NCBI RefSeq assembly: GCF_016863335.1
Contig: NZ_BOOR01000043.1
Location: 62,001-126,000 of the forward strand
Length of the DNA: 64,000 nucleotides
DNA from: Planotetraspora thailandica
Lineage (GTDB): Bacteria > Actinomycetota > Actinomycetes > Streptosporangiales > Streptosporangiaceae
Direction: 5' to 3'
Part shown: positions 52,665 to 62,119 of the stretch, in pieces
Layout: each line of letters opens with the position of its first letter
Numbering within the stretch: position 1 is the stretch's first letter
Notes under the pieces: model-generated
Databases searched by the model: none
What the model saw: only the letters and a program-made list of their open reading frames with translations
Told to the model about the DNA's origin: nothing
Made by a program: the position numbers and the translations under genes

Positions 52665-53642
52665 TCAGAGGCGGAGCTCGGCGAACAACGCCCGGTGGTC
52701 GGTGCCGGGCACCGTGTAGGTGCGCGTGGTGACCGCCGATGCCCGCTCGTCGAACAGCACATGGTCGATGGTGATCACCGGCGGGATGCGCCAGTTGGAC
52801 GGCCAGGTGGCGCTGAGGCCCGTTCCGCTCGCGTCGCCGGCGTCGGCGTACCCCTCCGCCAGCACACTGCGCAGCGGAGAATGGTCGAGACTGGCGTTGA
52901 AGTCGCCCGCCAGGATCCTGATCACGTCGGAGGCCGGCGCGGGAAGCGACCGCATGTCGGCGTCCCACGCGTACACGTCGCGGCCCATGGGGGAGATGGT
53001 GTGCACGTCGACGATCTCCACAGGCGGTGCACCCGGGACGGCGACGCGTGCGCGCGGCATGTTGCGGCTGCCCGGCAGTGCGAAGTCCGGCTGCGGGGTG
53101 AGTGGGTAGCGCGACCAGATGCCGCTGCCGAACGCGCCGAACGCGGCCTGTAGATGGGTGTACGGCAGCAGTTCGCCGATGCCGGCGGCGTCCAGTGCCT
53201 CGACGGCGGCGGGGGTGAGCTCCTGCGTGCTGAGGATGTCCGGCTTCAGCCTCCGCACCAGGTCGACGATCGTCTGGGCGTCGCCGTTCCCGAAATACAT
53301 GTTGCTCGTGAGGATCTTCAAGGCGGGGCCTGTGGAGGCCGGGGAGGCGAGGACGCGCGGGACCACTATGGTCGCCATCAGGGCGGACGTCGCCGCGGAC
53401 ACCGCGATCGCGGCCTTGTTGCGGGTGGCCAGGGCGATCAGCACCGCGCCGAGCGACCCCGCCGCGACGTACGGCGTGAGCGTCATGAGCTCGACGAGGG
53501 CCGGGCGGCGGTCGACGCCTGACAGCCGCCAGAGCGACCACAGCAGGAAGGGCGTGACCGCGATCCACGCGAGCGCGGCCGGCGGCCGCCATCGGCGCCG
53601 GGCCGGTGCCGCGATCATGCCTCCTACGTCCACCTTTGTCAT
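52665..53642 (-). CDS. Membrane endonuclease/exonuclease/phosphatase family protein
   Basis: 325 residues. Three hydrophobic N-terminal segments (ALAWIAVTPFLLWSLWRL; TPYVAAGSLGAVLIALA; AIAVSAATSALMATIVV) precede an EEP domain: KILTSNMYFGNGD, ILSTQELT (metal Glu), VDVHTISP, GDFNAS, IDHVLF and GTDHRAL. The catalytic domain would face outside. Substrates in the family include phospholipids, nucleic acids and inositol phosphates. The start at 53642 may be leaderless (TAGGGT seven bases upstream). Confidence 0.85.
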   Translation of the reverse strand: MTKVDVGGMIAAPARRRWRPPAALAWIAVTPFLLWSLWRLSGVDRRPALVELMTLTPYVAAGSLGAVLIALATRNKAAIAVSAATSALMATIVVPRVLASPASTGPALKILTSNMYFGNGDAQTIVDLVRRLKPDILSTQELTPAAVEALDAAGIGELLPYTHLQAAFGAFGSGIWSRYPLTPQPDFALPGSRNMPRARVAVPGAPPVEIVDVHTISPMGRDVYAWDADMRSLPAPASDVIRILAGDFNASLDHSPLRSVLAEGYADAGDASGTGLSATWPSNWRIPPVITIDHVLFDERASAVTTRTYTVPGTDHRALFAELRL

Positions 53643-53748
53643 GAAGCAGACCCTAGCCAGCGAAGGTGAAACCGCGTGCAAGCCGAATCTGTGGATTGTG
53701 TGTGAAACATCATCTAGCGGCGCTTCGCCGTCAAGCGGTGGTTCGCCG

Positions 53749-54297
53749 TTACGCGGTGCCGAGCAGGGCGGCGCCTGCCCGGCGTGCCAGCCGCCGGGTC
53801 GCCTCGTCGCTCAGCTCGGGGATCTCCTCCACGGGAAACCAGCGCAGGTCGAGCGACTCGTCGCTGATGACGGCCTCCGCGCCGGGCGGGGCGATCGCGC
53901 CGTATTCGACGTCGAGATGCCAGCTGTACGGCGGATGGCACCAGACCTTGTGCCTGTCCAGCGCGAGCGGGCCGTCCAGCAGGACCAGACCGGCGATCCC
54001 CGATTCCTCCGTCGCCTCGCGCAGGGCGACCTCCGCGAGCGACGTATCGGAGATTTCGCAGTGGCCGCCCATGGGGAGCCACATGCCTGCCTTGGGGTGC
54101 AAGGTCAGCAGAACCTGCGAACCGTCATGCGACATCACGGCGGTCGTCGCGGTCAGATGACCCGGAACGCACTCCCGCCACATCCCGTTGTCGTGGGCAC
54201 GGAGGTGCGCGAGGAACTCCTCGCGCAGCGACTCCTCCTCGGCTGAGGGGGCGGTCCACCCTTCCAGTACGGCTTGCGCGTCGCGATGCAGGCTCAC
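53749..54297 (-). CDS. Nudix hydrolase
   Basis: 182 residues. The Nudix box reads GGHCEISDTSLAEVALREAT followed by EESGI, complete except that the first Glu is Asp. A helical N-terminus with REEFLAHLRAHDNGMWREC resembles a common actinobacterial Nudix subgroup of unknown substrate. It is downstream of and on the same strand as the DUF2342 metalloprotease, 40 bp apart. Confidence 0.85.
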   Translation of the reverse strand: MSLHRDAQAVLEGWTAPSAEEESLREEFLAHLRAHDNGMWRECVPGHLTATTAVMSHDGSQVLLTLHPKAGMWLPMGGHCEISDTSLAEVALREATEESGIAGLVLLDGPLALDRHKVWCHPPYSWHLDVEYGAIAPPGAEAVISDESLDLRWFPVEEIPELSDEATRRLARRAGAALLGTA

Positions 54298-54337
54298 CGC
54301 GGCAGCCTACCGGCGGTCCGCACCGGCGCCGGTCCGC

Positions 54338-55615
54338 TCACCGGGAGTCGTCGTCGCCTTCGGCGCCCTGGTCCGGCTTCTCGTCGGGGCCCTCAAGGAG
54401 GGACAGGTCGAACTCGGACTCGCCCTTGATGAAGCTCTCCGGATCGTCCAGGTCGGCGGCCGTCGGCAGCAGGTCGGGGTGGTTCCACACCGCGTCCCTG
54501 CCCTCGATGCCCCGCTCGTTCTCCAGGGCCTTCCACAGGGCCGCCGCCTCGCGCAGCATCCTGGGGCGAAGCTCCAGTCCGACCAGTGCCGCGAACGTGC
54601 GCTCCGCCGGCCCGCCGGTCGCGCGGCGCCGCCGTACCGTCTCGGCCAGGGCCACGGCCGACGGCAGCTTGCCGTCCGCCGCCGCGTCGACCACCGTGGC
54701 CACCCAGCCCTCGACCAGGGCCAGCGCCGTCTCCAGGCGGGCCAGCGCCGCCTTCTGCCGCTCCGTCTCCTCCGGCTTGAGCAGCTCGCCGCCGCCGAGG
54801 ATCTCCTGGATGCGCTCCGGGTTGCTCAGATCGAGTCCTTGAAGCTTCTCCTCCAGGGCGGAGACGTCCACGGAGATCCCCCTGGCGTACTCCTCGACCG
54901 CGCCGAACAGGTGCGCGCGCAACCACGGGACGTGGTGGAACAGCCGGTGGTGCGCCGCCTCCCGCAGGGCGAGATAGAGCCTGATCTCCTCGGACGGCGT
55001 CTCCAGGCCCGCGCTGAACGACGCGATCCCGCCGGGCAGCAGTGCCGCCGTGTCCGACAGGGGCAGGCCGATGTCGGCCGAACCGACGACCTCCTTGGCG
55101 AGCGTGCCGAGGGCCTGGCCGATCTGCTGGCCGACCATCATGCCGCCCATCTGCTTCAGCATGCCCATCAGCGGGCCCGCCATGGCCTGCGCCTCCGGCG
55201 GAAGGCCCGAGGCGCCCAGCGTGCCGCCCATGGTCTCGACCATCCGGGCCGCCACCGGGTCACACAGCTGCTTCCAGACCGGCGTCGTCTTCTCGATCCA
55301 CTCCGACCGGCTCCACGCCTGAGGATTCGTCACGCCGCTCGGCAGCGTCGTCACCTCGTTGAGCCACAAATCGGCCAGATTGAGCGAGTCGACGATCTGG
55401 CGCCGCTCGCCTTCCATTACGCTCGGGTCGCCTTCAGCGGCCACGACGTGCCTGGCGATGTTCTTCGCCATGTCCCAGTTGACCGGTCCGGCGTCCGGCG
55501 AGGCGGACAGCATGTCCGCGAACTGCCGCATGGCAGCAGCGATCTGCTCCGGGCTGCCGAACATGGCGAACGGGTTCTCGTTGGGGTCGTTTTCGCGACC
55601 TGGCAGGTCAGTCAC
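54338..55615 (-). CDS. DUF2342 zinc-dependent metalloprotease-like protein
   Basis: 425 residues of the actinobacterial family known as zinc-dependent metalloprotease/hydrolase (DUF2342; Rv3195-like). An ENPFAMFGSPEQIAAAMRQF start, a Gly/Met-rich middle (GMLKQMGGMMVGQQIGQALG) and a metal-site-like segment LREAAHHRLFHHVPWL are visible. The classical HExxH is replaced by EAAHH, the family form. Acidic disordered C-terminus. It keeps its place between whiB7 and the PDZ protease in the conserved order. Confidence 0.88.
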   Translation of the reverse strand: MTDLPGRENDPNENPFAMFGSPEQIAAAMRQFADMLSASPDAGPVNWDMAKNIARHVVAAEGDPSVMEGERRQIVDSLNLADLWLNEVTTLPSGVTNPQAWSRSEWIEKTTPVWKQLCDPVAARMVETMGGTLGASGLPPEAQAMAGPLMGMLKQMGGMMVGQQIGQALGTLAKEVVGSADIGLPLSDTAALLPGGIASFSAGLETPSEEIRLYLALREAAHHRLFHHVPWLRAHLFGAVEEYARGISVDVSALEEKLQGLDLSNPERIQEILGGGELLKPEETERQKAALARLETALALVEGWVATVVDAAADGKLPSAVALAETVRRRRATGGPAERTFAALVGLELRPRMLREAAALWKALENERGIEGRDAVWNHPDLLPTAADLDDPESFIKGESEFDLSLLEGPDEKPDQGAEGDDDSR

Positions 55616-55697
55616 CGCGCCACCTCGTGCAGGATGGAGTAGTCCACATCCGCCACGTTATCCGCCGTGGGGCGGATCAGTGCAAAGTGAGGACCTC

Positions 55698-56768
55698 GTG
55701 CCTACCTCGAAACGCCTCCGTCCGCCCGTCGTCGCCGTCACCGGCGCGGCCTCCGGTATAGGCAGGGCGTTCCTCGCGAAAGTGGCCTCGTCTGCGGATT
55801 TCCGCCGAGTGGTGGCCATCGACGACCAACGCGGAGACGTCCCCGACGTCACCTGGAGGGTGCTCGACATCCGCGATCCGCTCTTGGCGAACCGGATCTC
55901 CGACGTGGACGTCCTGGTCCATCTGGGCACCGACATCTCCCTCGACACCGACGCCTCGGAACGCCGCCGCTACAACGTCAGGGCCGCCCAGACGGTGCTC
56001 ACCGCCTGCGCCGCGGCCCGCGTCCGCCGTGTGGTCCTCGTCACCAGCGCCATGGTGTACGGCGCGGCCGCCGACAACCCCGTTCCCCTGCCCGAGGACT
56101 CTCCCGTGGCGGCCGAACCCGACACCGGGATCGTGGGGGACTACCTGGAGATCGAGGCGCTGGTTCGGCGCTCGCTGCGCTCACACCCCGGGCTCGAGGT
56201 GACCGTCATGCGGCCTGCCGCCCTCGTCGGGCAGGGCATCGACACCGTCGTCACCCGCCACTTCGAGGCCCCCCGGCTGCTCGTCGTCAAGGGCAGTCTG
56301 CCGCGCTGGCAGTTCTGCCACGTCGACGACCTGGTGTCCGCGCTCGAACTCGCCGCGCTCGGCCAGGTCGGCGGCGTGGTGGCCGTCGGCTCCGACGGCT
56401 GGCTGGAGACCGACCAGGTGGAGGAGCTCTCCGGCCTGCGCCGCTTCGAACTGCCCGCAGGGCTCACCTTCGGCACCGCCGAACGCCTGCACCGGCTGGG
56501 GATCACCCCCGCCCCGGCGACCGACCTGCACTACGTCGTCTATCCCTGGGTGGTCGACTGCGCCGCGCTGCGCGAGGCGGGCTGGAAGCCGATCTGGGCC
56601 AACGACGCGGCGTTGCAGGAGCTGCTTGAGCTGCGCGAAGGACGTCATGCGGTCGTGGGCCGCCGCCTGTCCGGCAAGGAGGCCACGATCACTGCGGCAG
56701 GCGCCACGGTGGCCGTCATCGGCACCGCCGCCATCGTCCGCGCCGCCCGCCGAAAGAAGCGCGTGTAG
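55698..56768 (+). CDS. NAD-dependent epimerase/SDR family protein
   Basis: 356 residues from a GTG with GAGGA five bases upstream. The Rossmann loop is VTGAASGIGRAF, then VLVHLGTDIS, VLVTSAMVYG and an active-site region where the usual YxxxK reads YLEIE, so classical catalysis is doubtful. The C-terminus has a hydrophobic helix (ITAAGATVAVIGTAAIVRAA) and a basic end. It is divergent from the DUF2342 gene. The 3' side opens into the repeat region before moaE. Confidence 0.8.
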   Translation: MPTSKRLRPPVVAVTGAASGIGRAFLAKVASSADFRRVVAIDDQRGDVPDVTWRVLDIRDPLLANRISDVDVLVHLGTDISLDTDASERRRYNVRAAQTVLTACAAARVRRVVLVTSAMVYGAAADNPVPLPEDSPVAAEPDTGIVGDYLEIEALVRRSLRSHPGLEVTVMRPAALVGQGIDTVVTRHFEAPRLLVVKGSLPRWQFCHVDDLVSALELAALGQVGGVVAVGSDGWLETDQVEELSGLRRFELPAGLTFGTAERLHRLGITPAPATDLHYVVYPWVVDCAALREAGWKPIWANDAALQELLELREGRHAVVGRRLSGKEATITAAGATVAVIGTAAIVRAARRKKRV

Positions 56769-56825
56769 CCGGAAGAACTGCGTGTAGCCGGAAGAAGTGC
56801 GTGCAGCTAGGCCGACCCCCCTGCG

Positions 56826-57150
56826 CGTGATCAGCAGCCCCCCCTCTGCGCGTGATCATGCAGAAGTTCGGAGAATGTACGGCCGGCCTGCGGAAAAGCC
56901 CATCGTGATCATGCAGTACTTCGGTAAAGGTGGGTCCGACCTGCATCGATTCATTTCGTGATCATGCAGTGCCCGGGGGTGCATGATCACGAATTGTGTT
57001 TTGCCAGGTCGGCGCTGCCGTATCCGAAGTTCTGCATGATCACGATCGGCATAAGCCCAGGTGGGCGTCGCCGTACCCGAAGTTCTGCATGATCACGGTT
57101 GAGGTGAGGGCAGGTCAGCGGGCGGATGCCCGAACTTCTGCATGATCACG
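56826..57150. repeat. Cluster of TGATCA-centred repeats in a gene-free gap
   Basis: The 468-bp gap between the SDR gene and moaE holds about eight copies of an element matching CGAACTTCTGCATGATCACG or its complement. Forward-type copies lie at 56851, 56904 and 56957; reversed copies lie at 56980, 57025, 57078 and 57131. A partial copy lies at 56826. Spacing is close to 53 bp for most copies, and spacers share blocks such as CAGGTSGGCG. No gene is visible here. Confidence 0.88.
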
Positions 57151-57236
57151 CCTGATCTCGCGCCTGATCTTCCGCCTCTTCCCATGGGACACGGGCGCAG
57201 CCCTGGGATCTCGGATCGGCGTATTAATCTTCTGGG

Positions 57237-57662
57237 GTGGACGTCATCCGATTGCTGGGCATTCGTGACACGCCGTTGTCCGTCGACGAGGTGCTGGGCG
57301 CGGTCGGCGACCATGCGGCCGGCGGCACGGTGATCTTCGTGGGGACCGTGCGTGAGCAGGACCACGGCCGGGCGGTCACGTCCTTGTCGTATTCGGCTCA
57401 CCCGACGGCGGAGGACGCGCTGAGGCGAGTGGCCGAGAAGGTCGCCGCCGACTACCCCGTGACGGCGCTGGCCGCCGTCCACCGGGTCGGAGACCTGAGC
57501 CTGGGTGACACCGCGGTGATCGTGGCCGTGGCCTGCCCGCACCGCGGGGAGGCGTTCGAGGCCAGCAGACGCCTGATCGACGATCTCAAGAGCGAGGTCC
57601 CGATCTGGAAGCATCAGGTGTTCGCCGACGGAGACGCGGAGTGGGTCGGCGCCTGTGAGTAG
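57237..57662 (+). CDS. moaE: Molybdopterin synthase catalytic subunit MoaE
   Basis: 141 residues. GGTVIFVGTVREQDHGRAV, LSYSAHPTAED, AAVHRVGDLSLGD and the catalytic Lys segment VPIWKHQVF mark MoaE. The enzyme converts cyclic pyranopterin monophosphate to molybdopterin with thiocarboxylated MoaD. GTG start. Its sulfur would come from a MoaD charged by a MoeZ/MoeB enzyme, and a moeZ gene is in this window at 21.9 kb. Confidence 0.95.
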   Translation: MDVIRLLGIRDTPLSVDEVLGAVGDHAAGGTVIFVGTVREQDHGRAVTSLSYSAHPTAEDALRRVAEKVAADYPVTALAAVHRVGDLSLGDTAVIVAVACPHRGEAFEASRRLIDDLKSEVPIWKHQVFADGDAEWVGACE

Positions 57663-57690
57663 CGCTCCGGTGAGCGCATAGAGTTCGTCC

Positions 57691-58737
57691 ATGTCCCGAC
57701 GCGCTGTGGCCTTGATGGTGGCGGGTTCCCTGACGCTCCTGCTCGCGTTGTGCGCTGCGCTGCTACCCGTGCCGTACGTCGCGTTGAGCCCCGGGCCCAC
57801 GGAGAACACGATCGGCGACGTCCAGGGCAAGCCGGTCATCAGCATCTCGGGTCACCAGATCTACCCCGCCGACGGAAAGCTCAGCCTCGTGACCGTCGCC
57901 TATCAGGGCGGCCCCGACAACCGGCTCGACCTGCTCACCGCGTTGCGCGGATGGGTCGACTCGACGATCGCGGTGGTGCCCGAGGAGGCGATCTTCCCGA
58001 GGACCTCGTCGATCCAGCAGGTCGAGGAGCAGAACACCCAGGAGATGACCGACTCCCAGCAGTCGGCCACTGCCGCGGCGCTCAACGCCCTGAAGATCCC
58101 CATCCAGGAGTCGATCTCGGTGGCCGAGACCGACAAGGGCACCCCCGCGGAGGGCAAGCTCAAGGCGGGCGACGAGATCACCGCCGTCGACGGCACGAAG
58201 GTGACCACGCTCGACGCCGTGGCGGCCGGTGTGCAGAAGCACAAGCCGGGCGAGCCCGTCACGTTCAGCGTGCAGAGGAACGGCGCGCCGACGCAGGTGA
58301 CGATCAACGCGGGCAAGTCGCAGGACGGCAGGACCATGGTCGGGGTCCGGATGCAGACGACCTACAAGTTCCCCTTCAAGGTCGACATCAGCGTGGGCGA
58401 CGTGGGCGGCCCGAGCGCCGGCATGATGTTCTCGCTCGGCATCTACGACAAGCTGACCCCGGGATCGCTCACCGGCGGTGTCTCGGTGGCGGGCACGGGC
58501 ACGATCGACCCGCAGGGCGACGTCGGCCCCATCGGCGGAATCGAGCAGAAGATGGTGGGCGCCAGGAGGGCCGGAGCCACGGTCTTCCTCACGCCGGGCG
58601 CCAACTGTGAGGACGCGGTGAAGGCCGTGCCCAAGGGCCTCCGGCTGGTGAAGGTCACGACCCTCGACGACGCGATCAAGGCGCTCGACGCCCTGCGGGC
58701 GGGTTCCAAGGACCTACCCGCGTGCCCCGCCAGCTAG
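57691..58737 (+). CDS. PDZ-domain Lon-like (S16) membrane protease, YlbL type
   Basis: 348 residues: an N-terminal TM segment (LMVAGSLTLLLALCAALLP), a central PDZ domain (GKLKAGDEITAVDGTKV) and a C-terminal Lon-like domain with the Ser in GGPSAGMMFSLG and the Lys in GGIEQKMVGARRAG. The family is the secreted Lon-type protease of Gram-positive bacteria (Rv3194c in mycobacteria). It lies 28 bp after moaE and before the UPF0182 gene, as in mycobacteria. Confidence 0.93.
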   Translation: MSRRAVALMVAGSLTLLLALCAALLPVPYVALSPGPTENTIGDVQGKPVISISGHQIYPADGKLSLVTVAYQGGPDNRLDLLTALRGWVDSTIAVVPEEAIFPRTSSIQQVEEQNTQEMTDSQQSATAAALNALKIPIQESISVAETDKGTPAEGKLKAGDEITAVDGTKVTTLDAVAAGVQKHKPGEPVTFSVQRNGAPTQVTINAGKSQDGRTMVGVRMQTTYKFPFKVDISVGDVGGPSAGMMFSLGIYDKLTPGSLTGGVSVAGTGTIDPQGDVGPIGGIEQKMVGARRAGATVFLTPGANCEDAVKAVPKGLRLVKVTTLDDAIKALDALRAGSKDLPACPAS

Positions 58738-58828
58738 CCTGGAGAAACCCCCGACTTCTGGATCACGCAACCTCACGTATCGCGGTGTAGGTTTCCATGC
58801 ACGGACCGTTGCTCTTTGAGACAAGGGG

Positions 58829-61783
58829 ATGGCGTTGAGTTTCCGGAGCCCCGGAGCCGGACGGGCGATGCGCTTGCCCCGACGGCCGAGACTTCTCATT
58901 CCCGTCACGATCGCCCTCGCGGCCATCGTGGTGTTACTTCTGATATTCGATGGGATCTACACAGATTTCCTGTGGTTCGATTCCGTGAACTTCTCGTCGG
59001 TCTTCTCGACGATGTTGCTCACCCAGATCCTGCTGTTCGTTGTGGGCGCCGTGCTCATGGTGGGCATCGTGGGCGGCAACATGGTGGTCGCCCACCGGAC
59101 GCGCCCGATGTTCGGGCCGGGGATGTTCGGCACGCCGCAGGGCGCCGACCGCTACCGGATGGCGCTCGACCCCCACCGGCGCCTGGTCTTCGCCGTCGGA
59201 ATGGGCGTGCTCGCGCTGTTCACCGGCTCGTCGATCGCCGGGCAGTGGAAGACGTGGATGCTGTTCGCGAACTCCTCGTCGTTCGGGCAGAAGGATCCGC
59301 AGTTCCACCTCGACGTGTCGTTTTTCATGTTCACCTTCCCGTTCCTGCGGATGGTGCTGAACTTCCTCTTCACGGCCATCGTCTTGTCGATCGTCGCGGC
59401 GGCGATCGTGCACTACCTCTACGGCGGGTTCCGCATCCAGTCGCCCGGCGGGGTGCGCGCCACACGGGCCGCCCGCAGTCACCTGTCGGTGCTGCTCGGC
59501 GTCTTCCTCCTGCTCAAGGCGGCCGCGTACTGGCTCGACCGCTACCAGCTGGTGTTCTCCGACCGCGGCTTCGTGTACGGAGCGTCCTACACCGACGTCA
59601 ACGCCGTGCTCCCCGCCAAGGGCATCCTGGCGGGCATCGCGCTGATCTGCGCACTGATCTTCTTCCTGGGCGTGATCCGGCCGGGCGGGATGTGGCCCGG
59701 CGTCGCGTTCGGGCTCATGGTGCTGTCGGCGATCCTCATCGGCACGGTTTACCCGGCCCTGGTCGAGCAGTTCCAGGTCAAGCCCAACCAGCAGGGCAAG
59801 GAAGAGCCGTACATCAAACGGAACATCGACGAGACCCGCAAGGCGTACGGCGTCGACGACGCCAAGATCGTTCCCTACCAGGCGCAGGGCAGTCCCCAGC
59901 AGGGACAGGCGGCGACCGACGACACCGTGTCGGGCGTGCGTCTCCTCGACCCGGCGCTGGTCGCCAAGACCTTCCAGCAGAAGCAGCGCATCCGCGGCTT
60001 CTACGACTTCGCCGACCCGCTGGACGTGGACCGCTACAAGGACGCGGACGGCAACGTGCGCGACCACGTCGTGGCGGTGCGCGAGCTCACCGGGCCGCCG
60101 CCCGAGCAGGACAACTGGATCAACCGGCACCTCGTCTACACCCACGGCTACGGATTCGTCGCGGCCCCGGGCAACGAGGTCGACTCCGAGGGACTGCCGG
60201 CCTTCGACTCCAAGGACATGCCCGTCGACGGCTCGCTCGTGACGCAGACCGGCCTGAAGGAGCCCCGCATCTACTTCGGGGAGGGCGGCAGCGACTACGT
60301 GATCGTCGGCGGATCGGCCAGCAATCCGCAGGAGCTGGACTACCCGACCAGCGGCGGCACCGGCCAGACCAACAACGCCTACACCGGCACGGGCGGCGTG
60401 CCCGTCGGGTCCTTCTTCAACCGGCTGCTCTACGCCGTCAAGTACGGCGAGAAGAACCTGCTGCTGTCCGGCGACATCAACTCCCGGTCCCGCATTCTGT
60501 ACGACCGGGATCCGGCCCAGAGGGTCGCGAAGGTGGCGCCGTTCCTCAACCTCGACTCCGATCCGTACCCGGCGGTGGTCGACGGCAGGGTCGTGTGGAT
60601 CATCGACGCCTACACGACGGCGAACGAGTTTCCGTACTCGGAGAGCAAGAGCTACTCCGCCATGGTCAGGGACACGGCGACGGATCCGCGGGCGATCGCG
60701 CCGCAGCCGCGCGACCAGATCAACTACATCCGCAACTCCGTCAAGGCTACGGTGGACGCCTACGACGGCACCGTGAAGCTCTACGAGTGGGACTCGCAGG
60801 ACCCCGTGCTGAAGTCGTGGGAGAAGGCGTTCCCCGGGATCATCCAGCCGCAGTCGGCGATGAGCCCGGAGCTCAAGGAGCACCTGCGCTACCCGGAGGA
60901 CCTGTTCAAGGTGCAGCGTGACGTCCTGTCCCGCTACCACATCACCGACGCGCGGTCCTTCTACAGCGGCCAGGACTTCTGGAACGTCCCCGACGACCCG
61001 TCGTCCGGCGAGAAGAACATCAAGCAGCCGCCGTACTACCTGTCGGTCAAGATGCCCGGCAGCCAGTCGTCGTTCTCGCTGACCACCACGTTCGTGCCGC
61101 GTCAGGGCCCGAACCTGGCGGCGTTCATGGCGGTGAACGCCACACCGGGCGGCGGCTACGGCCAGCTGGAGATCCTGCGGATGCCCGCGAGCACGACGAT
61201 CGCCGGTCCCGGACAGGTGCAGAACACCTTCACGAACCGGTTCTCCGGCGAGCTCAACGTCCTCGGCCTCGGCAAGGCGCAGATCCTGTACGGCAACCTG
61301 CTCACTTTGCCGTTCGCGGGTGGCCTGGTCTACGTCGAGCCGGTATACGTCCAGACCGCGGCGGGAGCGGGGCAGGAGCCGTACCCGATCCTCAGACGCG
61401 TGCTGGTGATGTTCGGCGACAAGGTGGGTTCGGCCGACACGCTGAAGGACGCCCTCGCCCAGGTCTTCGGCGACCAGGAGGTGCCCGCGGCCCCGGCGAA
61501 TCCGTCGGCGCCGCAGACCCCGGCGAACGTGCCCCAGTTGGCGGGGCTCATCGATCAGGCGCAGAAGGCCTACGACGACGCCCAGGCGGCCCTGTCGGCA
61601 AACCCGCCGGACTGGGCGGCGTACGGCAAGGCGCAGGACCAGCTGAAGCAGGCGCTGAACGCCCTGAACGAGGCGCAGACCAAGCAGCCCAGCGCTCCGG
61701 CCACCCCGCAGCCGTCGGCGTCGCCGAGCGCCACCCCGCCGGCTGCGACGCCCAGCCCGAGCGCGAGCCCGCCGGGCGGCTGA
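58829..61783 (+). CDS. UPF0182 family large membrane protein
   Basis: 984 residues. About seven TM helices lie in the first 330 residues (for example LLIPVTIALAAIVVLLLIFD and ILAGIALICALIFFLGVIRP), followed by a large extracytoplasmic region with the UPF0182 blocks YGFVAAPGNEVDSEGLPAF and LLLSGDINSRSRILYDRDP. The C-terminal 100 residues are Pro/Ala/Gln-rich (QPSASPSATPPAATPSPSAS). Function unknown. This is the Rv3193c counterpart and ends the conserved block. Confidence 0.93.
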   Translation: MALSFRSPGAGRAMRLPRRPRLLIPVTIALAAIVVLLLIFDGIYTDFLWFDSVNFSSVFSTMLLTQILLFVVGAVLMVGIVGGNMVVAHRTRPMFGPGMFGTPQGADRYRMALDPHRRLVFAVGMGVLALFTGSSIAGQWKTWMLFANSSSFGQKDPQFHLDVSFFMFTFPFLRMVLNFLFTAIVLSIVAAAIVHYLYGGFRIQSPGGVRATRAARSHLSVLLGVFLLLKAAAYWLDRYQLVFSDRGFVYGASYTDVNAVLPAKGILAGIALICALIFFLGVIRPGGMWPGVAFGLMVLSAILIGTVYPALVEQFQVKPNQQGKEEPYIKRNIDETRKAYGVDDAKIVPYQAQGSPQQGQAATDDTVSGVRLLDPALVAKTFQQKQRIRGFYDFADPLDVDRYKDADGNVRDHVVAVRELTGPPPEQDNWINRHLVYTHGYGFVAAPGNEVDSEGLPAFDSKDMPVDGSLVTQTGLKEPRIYFGEGGSDYVIVGGSASNPQELDYPTSGGTGQTNNAYTGTGGVPVGSFFNRLLYAVKYGEKNLLLSGDINSRSRILYDRDPAQRVAKVAPFLNLDSDPYPAVVDGRVVWIIDAYTTANEFPYSESKSYSAMVRDTATDPRAIAPQPRDQINYIRNSVKATVDAYDGTVKLYEWDSQDPVLKSWEKAFPGIIQPQSAMSPELKEHLRYPEDLFKVQRDVLSRYHITDARSFYSGQDFWNVPDDPSSGEKNIKQPPYYLSVKMPGSQSSFSLTTTFVPRQGPNLAAFMAVNATPGGGYGQLEILRMPASTTIAGPGQVQNTFTNRFSGELNVLGLGKAQILYGNLLTLPFAGGLVYVEPVYVQTAAGAGQEPYPILRRVLVMFGDKVGSADTLKDALAQVFGDQEVPAAPANPSAPQTPANVPQLAGLIDQAQKAYDDAQAALSANPPDWAAYGKAQDQLKQALNALNEAQTKQPSAPATPQPSASPSATPPAATPSPSASPPGG

Positions 61784-61826
61784 TTTGCCGATCCACTCCG
61801 CGCAGGATAGTGTTCAGACACGCCGA

Positions 61827-61900
61827 CGCGGGGTGGAGCAGCTCGGTAGCTCGCTGGGCTCATAACCCAGAGGTCGCAGGTTCAAATCCTGTCCCCGCTA
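61827..61900 (+). tRNA. tRNA-fMet (initiator, CAT), copy 1
   Basis: A 74-nt cloverleaf with anticodon CAT. Position 1 C is unpaired with position 72 T, and three consecutive G-C pairs sit in the anticodon stem (GGGCTCATAACCC), both initiator features. The CCA is not encoded. GATAGT at about 61805 upstream could be the -10 box. Confidence 0.95.
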
Positions 61901-61909
61901 CTCAGATCG

Positions 61910-61942
61910 AAGGCCCGGATTCCCGATGGGAACCCGGGCCTT
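61910..61942 (+). terminator. Terminator after first tRNA-fMet
   Basis: AAGGCCCGG and CCGGGCCTT pair around an inner TCCC/GGGA, followed by TTCTGCGTTT from within the arm. Confidence 0.8.
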
Positions 61943-62004
61943 CTGCGTTTCCGATATTGATTTGCGGTGGGTCCCCGGTAGCGGGTAAGGTTCTTACATA
62001 CCGA

Positions 62005-62078
62005 CGCGGGGTGGAGCAGCTCGGTAGCTCGCTGGGCTCATAACCCAGAGGTCGCAGGTTCAAATCCTGTCCCCGCTA
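62005..62078 (+). tRNA. tRNA-fMet (initiator, CAT), copy 2
   Basis: Identical in all 74 nt to the copy at 61827 and 178 bp downstream of it. TAAGGT at about 61985 is a possible -10 box. It has its own terminator. Confidence 0.95.
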
Positions 62079-62086
62079 CGAAGACG

Positions 62087-62119
62087 AGAGCCCGTCCCCT
62101 CACCGAGGGGACGGGCTCT
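62087..62119 (+). terminator. Terminator after second tRNA-fMet
   Basis: AGAGCCCGTCCCCT and AGGGGACGGGCTCT form a perfect 14-bp stem with a 5-nt loop, followed by TGCGTTT. Confidence 0.88.

Noticed and set aside
56826-57150. Regularly spaced repeats considered as a CRISPR array
   Set aside because: Copies occur in both orientations, the spacers share sequence with one another, the same element occurs elsewhere in the window, and no cas genes are present.
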